NCBI GenBank assembly: GCA_007131925.1
Contig: SLPQ01000002.1
Location: 1 to 36,733 of the forward strand
Length of the DNA: 36,733 nucleotides
DNA from: Candidatus Brocadiia bacterium
GTDB taxonomy: Bacteria > Planctomycetota > DG-23 > SLPQ01
Direction: 5' to 3'
Below are positions 25,312 to 33,500 of the stretch, one piece after another. The position numbers were made by a program, and so were the translations under genes. The first letter of the stretch is position 1. The number at the start of each line of letters is the position of its first letter. Below the pieces are notes generated by a model. The model was given only the letters and a program-made list of their open reading frames with translations, was not told where the DNA came from and did not search any database.

Positions 25312-27709
25312 CGGAAGGCTGGTTTCCTTCGATGAAAGACGTATAGCCGATGCGATCTTTAAGGCCGCGCTGGCCGTAGGCGGCACGGATCGATCTATAG
25401 CCGACGAGCTCGCGTCGGTTGTCACAATGTTTCTGGAAAAGCACTATGGTGAAAACGACCCCCCCGGCATCGAGGACATCCAGGACCTCGTAGAAAAGGT
25501 CCTCATAGAAACCGGTCACGCAAAGACCGCCAAGGCCTACATACTCTACCGGGATCGACGCTCTCGTATCAGGGAGCAGATGCGTGTGCGCAAGCCAACC
25601 GCCGGAAAGTCCAGCACTACGGACCTGTCTCTTCTGGTGGACGCAGGCAGGCAGGATCTTGTGCACGAGTGGGACAAGTCAAAGATCGCAGATGCACTGG
25701 TCAAAGAGGCGGACCTCGAGCGGGCTCTGGCTGAAGATATCGCGCGCGCCGTCGAGGAAAGGATATTCACAAGCGGCATGCGCCGCATCTCCACATCACT
25801 TATTCGCGAGCTTGTCGATAACGAGCTCTTCGAGCGTGGTCTTTCCAGCAGGCTCGAGATGCAGAGCGTGGTGGGCATGCCGCGATATGACCTTCAGCAG
25901 CTGATATTCTCTAAGAGCAAAGAAAACTCCAACATCACCGCCAACAATCCGGAGGCCATAAACCTTGCAATCGCCGAAGCGACATTGAAGCAGTTTGCGC
26001 TCAAGGAGGTATTCAGTCGTGAGATCGCAGACGCCCACCGCAAGGCCGTGGTGCACCTGCACGACCTGGGCTATCCCACCCGCGTCTACTGTTCGAGCCA
26101 CAGCCTCGAATATCTGAAAAAATACGGCCTCTCCCTGGAAAACCTCGACACCCAGAGCGGTCCGGCCAAGCACGCCAGAACTCTCACCGGCCATCTTAAT
26201 ACCTTTCTTGCGTCCATGCAGGCCTACTATGCCGGAGCCCTTGGGGTTGGCTACATAAACATACTTTACGCCCCCTACCTTGAAGGTATGGATTATGAGC
26301 AGATGCGCCAGGAAGCCCAGCACCTGATTTTCAGCGGGTCGCAGAGCGCCTTTTCTCGAGGCGGCCAGACGCTGTTTCTCGATTTTAATATCCATACCGG
26401 GGTGCCTCGTTACCTGCGGGATATCGCTGCCATAGGCCCGGGTGGCAAGCCGACCGGCAAGACCTACGGCGAGTATGAGCGGATCGCTCAGCAGTTTTGC
26501 CGCGCATTGCTGGACGTATGGCGCGAAGGTGACGTTAATGGCCATGTCTTTGCCTTCCCCAAGTGCGATTTTCACGTCAATGCCGAAACTTTCAGCGACC
26601 CAGACCAGCGCGAGCTGCTCGAATATGCCTGCCAGATCGCCGGAGAAAATGGCAGCCCATACTTCATATTCGACCGGGACGAAGTCACGCTTGCCGCGTG
26701 CTGCCGGCTGCGAACAGCCATCACCGACAACTACATGATCGAGCACCCGGAGTCGATGCGCTTCTGTGGCTTTCAGAATGTTACAGTCAACCTGCCGCAG
26801 GCCGCCTATCGCGCCGGCCGAGGCAACACGAAGGCGCTCTTGAAGGAAATCGACAAGGCAATCGATATAGCCATAGAGGCACACCTGCAGAAGCGACGCT
26901 TTATCGCCCACCTCATGAGTGCGCCGAACATGCCCCTCTGGGAAATCGGCAAGAAGGCGCGCGACGGGCGCCCTTATATCGATCTCGACAAGGCCACATA
27001 CATAATCGGGCTTGTAGGCCTTAACGAATGCGTGCAATACGCGCGCGGCCTGGAGCTGCACGAGGGGGACGAGGCGCTCAAAGCCGGGCTGCAGATAGTC
27101 GCGCACATGTACTTTCGTGCAAAAGAGGCGCAAAAGGAGCACGGCCTGAAGTTCAGCCTCGAGGAAAGTCCCGCCGAAAGCGCCACGCGGAGGATGGCGA
27201 AAGTAGATCTGAACCTCTATCCAGCCCAGGCGCGCGAGGTTATGAAAGGCGACATAGATATGGACCGGATGTACTATACCAACAGTGTTCACATGCGTGC
27301 TGATGCACCGGTAGACCTGCTGACAAGGGTGAAGAAGCAGTCGAAGTTTCATGCCATGATAGAGTCGGGGGCAATACTGCATGCCTTTGTCGGCGAGCAC
27401 CTGCCCCCCGGGGAGAGCATTATGGCCCTCGTGGAAAAGACCTTCGCCAGGACTCAGGCGGCCCAGCTTACGATATCGCCGGAGTTTACCATCTGCAACA
27501 ACTGCAGAAAGATGAGCGTCGGGCTAAGAGATGACTGTGACTGGTGCCACTGTGATGATGTTTATGGCCTTACCAGGATCGTGGGCTATTTCAGCAGGAT
27601 AAAGAACTGGAACAGGTCAAAGCTCGGCGAGCTCGCCGATCGTCGCAAGGGAAATTATCACGTCGTGGGCGACACGGTCGATACACCGCAGACGATGCAG
27701 ACGGCTTAA
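25286..27709 (+). CDS. nrdD: Anaerobic (class III) ribonucleoside-triphosphate reductase, large subunit
   Basis: NrdD reduces NTPs to dNTPs with a glycyl radical and works only without oxygen. From ATG 25286 it is 807 residues. An ATP-cone (about 3-92) provides allosteric control, and a second ATP-cone-like stretch (about 115-205) follows. The catalytic barrel (about 225-740) includes LAACCRLRT, with the likely thiyl-radical Cys. The C-terminus holds CNNC and CDWC zinc-site pairs and the glycyl-radical segment RIVGYFSR with Gly near 767. GGAGG lies ten bases before the ATG; a GTG two codons earlier is possible. It overlaps nrdR, and a redoxin gene and nrdG follow, pointing to a thiol-dependent rather than formate-dependent enzyme. 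Confidence 0.95.
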   Translation: MVKEVRKRDGRLVSFDERRIADAIFKAALAVGGTDRSIADELASVVTMFLEKHYGENDPPGIEDIQDLVEKVLIETGHAKTAKAYILYRDRRSRIREQMRVRKPTAGKSSTTDLSLLVDAGRQDLVHEWDKSKIADALVKEADLERALAEDIARAVEERIFTSGMRRISTSLIRELVDNELFERGLSSRLEMQSVVGMPRYDLQQLIFSKSKENSNITANNPEAINLAIAEATLKQFALKEVFSREIADAHRKAVVHLHDLGYPTRVYCSSHSLEYLKKYGLSLENLDTQSGPAKHARTLTGHLNTFLASMQAYYAGALGVGYINILYAPYLEGMDYEQMRQEAQHLIFSGSQSAFSRGGQTLFLDFNIHTGVPRYLRDIAAIGPGGKPTGKTYGEYERIAQQFCRALLDVWREGDVNGHVFAFPKCDFHVNAETFSDPDQRELLEYACQIAGENGSPYFIFDRDEVTLAACCRLRTAITDNYMIEHPESMRFCGFQNVTVNLPQAAYRAGRGNTKALLKEIDKAIDIAIEAHLQKRRFIAHLMSAPNMPLWEIGKKARDGRPYIDLDKATYIIGLVGLNECVQYARGLELHEGDEALKAGLQIVAHMYFRAKEAQKEHGLKFSLEESPAESATRRMAKVDLNLYPAQAREVMKGDIDMDRMYYTNSVHMRADAPVDLLTRVKKQSKFHAMIESGAILHAFVGEHLPPGESIMALVEKTFARTQAAQLTISPEFTICNNCRKMSVGLRDDCDWCHCDDVYGLTRIVGYFSRIKNWNRSKLGELADRRKGNYHVVGDTVDTPQTMQTA

Positions 27710-27721
27710 GCAAGGGGGTTC

Positions 27722-28015
27722 ATGATGAGAGTGGATGTCTTCGGAAATGAAGATTGCGCCATTTGTGCGTCGACAAAGCGCAAGATTGAGCATTTTCTTC
27801 ATAAGTGGGGATACAAGGAAACAGTTGACATTGCCTTCGTGAATATGGATACTGTAGAGGGTATGGCGGAAGGGGCTTTTCACGATGTATTGGAGATACC
27901 GACTACTATAATCTCCGCCGATGGAAAGGCTCACGGTCGCTGGGAGGGAGTGGTGCCGCCTTCGGAGGAGGTAAGGGGCGTGCTGTCTACATGCATCTCA
28001 AGACTGTCAGGATAA
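27722..28015 (+). CDS. Small thioredoxin/glutaredoxin-like protein of the nrdD-nrdG operon
   Basis: A 97-residue thioredoxin-fold protein with the redox motif C13-A-I-C16 near its N-terminus (VFGNEDCAICASTKRKI) and a cis-Pro-like segment VLEIPTTII, followed by a beta-strand pair and a short helix. It starts 12 bp after nrdD; the second of two tandem ATG codons (27725) has the better spacing to AGGGGG. It overlaps nrdG by 25 bases. By analogy with redoxin-dependent class III RNRs (Neisseria bacilliformis type), it probably supplies the electrons for NrdD in place of formate. Other class I/II RNR-linked NrdH proteins are similar in size. Confidence 0.8.
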   Translation: MMRVDVFGNEDCAICASTKRKIEHFLHKWGYKETVDIAFVNMDTVEGMAEGAFHDVLEIPTTIISADGKAHGRWEGVVPPSEEVRGVLSTCISRLSG

Positions 28016-28701
28016 AAGGGCTCGTCGAGACCTCTCTCATCGACTGGCCCGGCAGGCTGGCAACCGTCATATTCTTACCTGGTTGCAATCTCCGGTGCCG
28101 CTATTGCCACGCTAAGGACATCATCCTCGGTGGTCTTGGCGATGAGCACATACCGATTGAGGCTGTGCTGGAAATGCTCGCAGGACATGAGGGCTGGCTT
28201 GATGGCGTGGTTATCTCCGGTGGTGAGCCTACGCTTTGCCGGGGCCTGGGGCGGCTTTGCGAGGAGATCAGAAACCGCGGATTCTCAGTAAAGCTCGATA
28301 CCAACGGCACCAGGCCGAGTGTTGTAGCGGGGCTCATCAACGACGGCCTCATCGATGCGGTCTCCATGGATATCAAGGCTCCGCTGGACTACAGGTACCT
28401 GGAGGTCACTCAGACGATATTTGGCCTGCGCAGGATTGGTCAGTCGATCGATATCATTTTGAACTCATCCATCGAGTATGAGTTTCGAACTACCGTGGCT
28501 CCGTCGCTGCTTTCGCCGGCCGACGTCGGCGAGATCGCCAGGGCCATTCAGGGAGCGAGGCGCTACGTCCTTCAGCCGTTCAGGCCGCATGCCTGTCTCG
28601 ATAAGAGTATGGAGGCGCTGCCGGCCTGCCCTACGAATGTGCTGCAAGATGCCGCGCGCCTGGCGCAAGGCTTCGTGGAAAAGGTCGTTATCAGGGGATG
28701 A
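27991..28701 (+). CDS. nrdG: Anaerobic RNR-activating radical SAM protein
   Basis: NrdG installs the glycyl radical on NrdD. The 236-residue protein begins KTVRIKGLVETSLIDWPGRLATVIFLPG, the typical start of the NrdG2-type activase, with CNLRCRYC as the CxxxCxxC cluster motif (about residues 32-39), VISGGEPTL and KLDTNGTRP. The ATG at 27991 lies inside the redoxin gene and has only a distant Shine-Dalgarno, so translation is probably coupled. It ends 13 bp from the convergent phosphatase gene, with no visible terminator between them. Confidence 0.93.
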   Translation: MHLKTVRIKGLVETSLIDWPGRLATVIFLPGCNLRCRYCHAKDIILGGLGDEHIPIEAVLEMLAGHEGWLDGVVISGGEPTLCRGLGRLCEEIRNRGFSVKLDTNGTRPSVVAGLINDGLIDAVSMDIKAPLDYRYLEVTQTIFGLRRIGQSIDIILNSSIEYEFRTTVAPSLLSPADVGEIARAIQGARRYVLQPFRPHACLDKSMEALPACPTNVLQDAARLAQGFVEKVVIRG

Positions 28702-28714
28702 CAGTCTCTGCGGG

Positions 28715-29902
28715 CTACTCGGTCGTCATGCCGATGATCGTGACATCATCTTCAACCGCGCCCTCTCCGTCTGCGCCGAAGACCACCTTGCTCACGCGGT
28801 TGATAACCTCTTCTACGGGCAGGCTGTAGTAGTCGAGGCATGCCCGCACAAACGCTTCCTGGCCTGTAGAGCCGTCGCTCCAGCGCGCTGCGTCCACCCC
28901 GTCGGAAAAGAGAACAAGCTTGTCTCCATGCTCAAGCGTGACCCTTTCAGACTCAAAGGTCTCCTCCACTATTCCCAGCAGCGCACCCTCCGCCTCGAGG
29001 CTCGCCGATGAACCATCCTTTCGTATCAGGATGGGGTAGGGGTGACCTCCCCTGGCGTATTCCAGTGAGCGGGTGGCGGTGTCATATATGCAATAGCATA
29101 TTGTCACAAAGGGGCTCTCGCTCAAGTCCTCCGAAATCAGGTCGTTGTTCAGGTTTGTAAGGACTTCGTGAGCCGGAATGATACGATAGTCGTTGCCGGA
29201 TATTTCCTTGGTGCGTATGCCCTTCTTGATGAAGACCGTCAGCAGTGCCGCGGGCACGCCGTGGCCGATGGCATCGACGATATAAAAGCCTACATGCGTC
29301 TCATCGAGGCGGAAAATGTCATAAAAATCCCCCGCGACTCGTCCGGAAGAGACAAATTTGGTCGCGAAGTACACACCAGGTATCTGCGGCAGAGACTGAG
29401 GCAAAAGCGAGGTTTGAAGTTTCTGTGCCAGGCGCAGCTCGCTGTCAAGGCGCGCATAAGCCTCTTCGAGGCGCTCATTGATGTGGGATATTTCGCTGTT
29501 GCGCTGCTCGAGCGAGTCATGGAGTTTCTTGATGCGAAGGAGCGACTTTGCGCGAGCCGAAAGCTCGATCGGGCTTATTGGCTTCGTAAGATAGTCATCC
29601 GCGCCATACTCGATGGCGCGCGTCCGCGTGCGGGGGTCATGCTGCACAGTGGAAATGATCACCGGCAGGAAGTGAAAGCCGTTTTCGTTCTTTATCCGCC
29701 GCGCTATCTCCAGTCCGTCGACTCCGGGAAGGTGCGAGTCTACGATGACGAGGTCCGGCGCCAGCCTTCCTATCAGGTCGATGCACTGCCTGCCGTCGCG
29801 CGCATAACCGACACGGTATCCCTGGGACTGGAGGACCTCGCCGAGCAGAGTTATACTTTCATGGTCAGCGTCAGCGATGAGAATCTTCTGCGCTTTGTTC
29901 AT
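28715..29902 (-). CDS. Response regulator with RsbU-type PP2C serine phosphatase output
   Basis: A 395-residue two-domain regulator. Residues 1-120 are a CheY-like receiver with D11, D13, phospho-acceptor D55 (VIVDSHLPG) and the TKP lysine near 107. A coiled-coil linker (about 125-165) leads to a SpoIIE/RsbU PP2C domain (about 180-395) with metal-binding motifs VAGDFYDIF, DAIGHGVPAALLT, FSDGVDAA and EDDVTI. Such proteins dephosphorylate anti-sigma-factor antagonists in general stress or partner-switching pathways. No kinase, STAS antagonist or sigma factor is nearby, so the target is unknown. It is monocistronic with its own promoter and faces nrdG. Confidence 0.92.
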   Translation of the reverse strand: MNKAQKILIADADHESITLLGEVLQSQGYRVGYARDGRQCIDLIGRLAPDLVIVDSHLPGVDGLEIARRIKNENGFHFLPVIISTVQHDPRTRTRAIEYGADDYLTKPISPIELSARAKSLLRIKKLHDSLEQRNSEISHINERLEEAYARLDSELRLAQKLQTSLLPQSLPQIPGVYFATKFVSSGRVAGDFYDIFRLDETHVGFYIVDAIGHGVPAALLTVFIKKGIRTKEISGNDYRIIPAHEVLTNLNNDLISEDLSESPFVTICYCIYDTATRSLEYARGGHPYPILIRKDGSSASLEAEGALLGIVEETFESERVTLEHGDKLVLFSDGVDAARWSDGSTGQEAFVRACLDYYSLPVEEVINRVSKVVFGADGEGAVEDDVTIIGMTTE

Positions 29903-29938
29903 CTGATGCCCTTAAGGCTTATGCGGTCCCACCAAGGA

Positions 29939-29967
29939 AATATATACCATGCTGCGGCCAAAGTCAA
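29939..29967 (-). promoter_or_regulatory. Sigma70-like promoter of the response regulator/phosphatase gene
   Basis: Read on the minus strand: TTGACT (29967-29962), a 17-bp spacer and TATATT (29944-29939), each 5/6 to consensus. Initiation near 29932 leaves a leader of about 30 nt containing AAGGG before the ATG. The rest of the gap 29968-30161 holds nothing I can support. Confidence 0.7.
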
Positions 29968-30161
29968 AAAGAGGGGAAGCATTTGCCGGCCGGTATGGAT
30001 CGCGCCCCCCGAGGATGCATGCAATCCTGTCGAGACGTGCTCTAAGATGCCCTTGCGCCACGCCATAGCCCCCTTGAGAAGCCCTCGCATCCGCTGACCG
30101 CTCGACCGAAGTGACGGCGAAATGCACCCTGAGAGTGCTGGATCTCAAGGAGGCAGAGCAC

Positions 30162-30204
30162 AAAAAGAAAAGCGACGCCCGACTAATTTCTGGCCGGGCG
30201 CCGC
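30162..30204 (-). terminator. Intrinsic terminator after the DUF3467 gene
   Basis: On the minus strand a 10-bp stem, GCGGCGCCCG with CGGGCGTCGC (one G-U pair), encloses a 13-base loop and is followed by TTTTCTTTTT. It begins 12 bases after the DUF3467 stop and is the clearest terminator in the window. It closes the giant-protein/DUF3467 operon. Confidence 0.85.
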
Positions 30205-30215
30205 GGATGTGTGTG

Positions 30216-30524
30216 CTACTGTGGGCCCTCGGCCTGCTGCGGCGCGGAGACATCTATGGCGCCGAAGCGATCCTCGTAGAGCCTGAGCGCCTGGCCCATT
30301 GCGGCGGCCATTCTCTTGAAGTTTCTGGGACTGACGATAACCCGGTCATTAAGCGTGGCGGTCTTGGAGTCGCCACTTCGCAGGCCGAAGCTGATGATAA
30401 ACTCCTCATAGCCGGTCGAGACCAGGAAAAAATTCGCGTAATTTGTATCAGCATTCGAGTCGTCGATATTTATCTGCTGCTTTTCGTCCTGGGGCTGCGC
30501 GCCCTCCGGTCTTATCTCTTCCAC
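30216..30524 (-). CDS. DUF3467 domain protein
   Basis: A 102-residue small protein whose central part (about 28-92; ANFFLVSTGYEEFIISFGLR, VIVSPRNFKRMAAAMGQAL, YEDRFGAI) matches the DUF3467 family, which has no established function. The ends are charged and probably disordered; it has no signal peptide, so it is cytoplasmic. The start is GTG with AGGAAGG overlapping the stop of the giant-protein gene, only 16 bases downstream of it, so the two are cotranscribed and end at the terminator 30162-30204. Confidence 0.85.
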   Translation of the reverse strand: MEEIRPEGAQPQDEKQQINIDDSNADTNYANFFLVSTGYEEFIISFGLRSGDSKTATLNDRVIVSPRNFKRMAAAMGQALRLYEDRFGAIDVSAPQQAEGPQ

Positions 30525-30540
30525 TGTGCTGTGTCCTTCC

Positions 30541-33500
30541 TTATCTGATAATGCCGATCCTGCCGCCGACCGTCAGCGAGCCGGTGGGGAAGCCGGGATT
30601 CTGGAACTCGTAATCCGGCGGCTGCGCGCCCGGCAGGACGCCGCTTCCGGTCTCAAGAAACGAAAGGTTGCCGGCGATGGTTATGTCGCTGAAGATACGC
30701 CCTGTTACTATCCTGCCGACATTGCCGCCGACGTAGATGTTGTCCTCGACGTCACCTGTGATAGAGGCGATATTCATGTTGCCGCCGACGTTTACTGCCG
30801 CCGCAAGGTTGCTGAAGGTGTCTCTGTCGCCGATATCCAGGCGGGCGAGGTTGCCGCCGATGTTGAAGACGTCGCCCAGCTCTCCTGCGTCTCCTGTCAC
30901 GCTGAGACGGATGAGGTTGCCGCCGACATCGAGAGAGCCGGGGAAGGCCCCTGTGGCGGTTATCAGGCCTGCGTGACCGCCTACGGAGATGTCCGAGAGG
31001 AGGTCGCCGACGGTATTACGGCTGCCGGCGATTACGCGGCCGAGGCGTCCGCCGACACTGATTGTGCCGTCCTCATTGCCGACATCGCCGTTTCGTGCGT
31101 TTATGAGGGACAGGTTAGTAAGTACATCTATGTCGCTGGTTATAGAGCCGTCCCTCGAGACAAGCGATCCGACCATGCCGAAGCCCTCGACCGGCATAGG
31201 AGCGCCTGCAGCCCGCGCATAGCCGACTGTTATCGGCCCCGAGATGTCATCGCCCGCCCTCACGACATTGAGACGCGACCTGAGTGTCACCTCGCCTGCG
31301 ACGCTGCTGCCAGCGTGGACTCCGCCCGAAGAGATAGTGCTGCTGATGGCGTCGGGAGCTCGGACAACTCCGATAGTGGATATTGTGTTGACGTCCCCGT
31401 TGACATTGTCTGCATGGACACTTCCGGCGTTGAGGTTGCCGGTGATCGAGCCTCCCATGGAGACGACAGCGTTCAGAAATGCCCTGATATCGGTATCTCC
31501 ATCCATGGTGCCCGCGGCGCTGAGTGCGCCTACGCTTACATCGCCAGTGACGCTGCCGCCGGCCCTGATCGCCGCGAGCCGGGCATTGATATTGACATCG
31601 CCCATGATGTTGCCGGCAAGAGGCCCGCTCGGCGTTGCGCTGACGCTGCCGACGTTTATGTCGCCCATGACGCCGCCTCCGGCAACGATCGTGCCGACCC
31701 ACGCGCGTACATCGAGGTTGACCGGTATGTCGCCAGCCCAGTCAACGCTTCCAACATTGACATTGGCGGTGATGTTTCCACCGGCTCTTATCGTGCCCAA
31801 CCTTACGTTCAAGGCCGCGTCGTTCACATTGAGATTTGCATTGTCGTTGTCCATGACGCCGATATTTATCGATCCGGAGATGCTGCCGGCCGCCTGTATG
31901 CGAGCGACATTAGCCATGCGGGTCACAACGCCGGGCGTGCTCAGGTGGCCTGATCCGACGGCCGTGATATCGGTATTGATGATGCTGCCGGTGCGTGACT
32001 GTACGACGCGGATATTCTGCGGGGAGAATATCTCGGAGTTAAGTATATCACCAGTGACCCTGACCTGTCCGATATTGCCGAAGGGGCCGGTCGCCTCGAC
32101 GGTGCTGTCCGAGAGGCTGCCGCCTATGCGCACGAGATTGAGCGGGCCGGCTACCCGCAGGGTACTGTTTGTGACGTCGCTTCGTACGATTATCGTCCTG
32201 ATACCCCCCGCTTGCAGGAAACTGTCCTGTATTGTGTCAAAAGTCGAGATGACGCCTATGGTATCAACGTCGACAACGGTGCCCAGGAGCGCATTTGTGT
32301 GAAGCGCCCTGAGACCCGTGACTGCACTGATAGAGCTGTCGGCTATGACACCATCGGGGGCGGTAGTCCGGACGGTACCGATCGCGGCGGCCGCGCGGAT
32401 ACTGCAGTTCACAATGCCGGTGCCGCCGGCCGACACTGAAGTAATACCGCCGCCGTATCCGCGTATTATCGTGTTAAATATTCCCTCGGCGCCGCCGCTT
32501 GTCATGACCTGGAAGACGGTGATGCCGGCAATATGCGATCCGTCGATGAATCCTCCGGGCCCGTCGGATACAACCCTGCCTATATTGCTGGTATGGACAA
32601 TCACCCCTTCAGCGCGATCGACATATCCGGCGAGGATGTAACTTCGCATGCCGTCCACAATCTCCCCGGTGTCCACATTGACCAGGCCGGAGTTTCCGTC
32701 TATCGCCGCGCCCTTTGAGGCAAGGACGAGGCCCACGCCGTAGCCGGTCTCAGGGTCCGCACCCTGCCCCATAATATCCCCGTGGATATCATTTCCCACG
32801 CCGCTGGCGCTGACGGTGAGTACATGGCCTGCAGAAAAGACGCCCGTACTTGTCCAGACGCCGGGCCGCTCACTATAAACCTGGCTGGGATATCTATTCG
32901 TGAAGTCTTCGACTGTCATGCCCAGACCCTCACCGACACGGACGATGCCTATGACTCCCGCGCCGTCCCAGCCTCCCTCCTGGCTGTCGCGGAAGGTCGC
33001 TCCCGTGCCGGTGGAGATGCGGCCGAAGACACCGTCGCCGATGTCATTGTGCACCTTGCCGAAAAAGCTGCCGGAAGATGTCCGCATCATGACTACATTG
33101 CTGCCCAGCATTATCTCCGACGGGTAGCGGACTATGTGCGGCTCGGCCAGCGGTGAGCCGGTGTTGCGCGCGCCGTTGGCATTGGCCACGACGAGGCCTA
33201 TATTGCCGCCCGGGGTACGCACGTCTCCTACGGCTCCTGTGGTATGGATGACGTAGATATTGCCGCCGGCGAATGCTCCGTAGATGGAGTTGTTGCGCAT
33301 GAGCGTGCGCTCGACACCGTACGGGGAGGGGTCGGCGTCCGGGTCGGTGTTGGAGTCAACCCAGACGACGTCGCCGTCCTGGTAGTGCAGAGGACCGCGC
33401 AGCAGATAGGGGGATATCGTCTCGGTATAGCCGATGCCGCCGCCCCCCGGTGTACCTATGTAGATGATGTCGGCGTCTGCGCCGACGGCGACGATGTCGC

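Noticed and set aside
25796-27400. 534-codon minus-strand open frame inside nrdD
   Set aside because: It lies wholly antisense to a well-conserved nrdD; long antisense frames are expected from GC-rich codon use, and no known domain is visible.
30036-30090. Short minus-strand frame (63 codons) before the phosphatase gene
   Set aside because: It overlaps the predicted promoter and has no ribosome binding site or recognisable sequence.
31215-31900. Regular repeats considered as a CRISPR array
   Set aside because: Copies are diverged, in frame, about 102 bp apart and encode a repeated protein block; there are no identical direct repeats with unique spacers and no cas genes.
30526-31953. 475-codon plus-strand open frame opposite the giant protein
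   Set aside because: Its composition is the complement of the repetitive Gly/Val coding strand; it matches no family, and the minus-strand gene has a promoter, ribosome binding site, LEERIAP motif and terminator.
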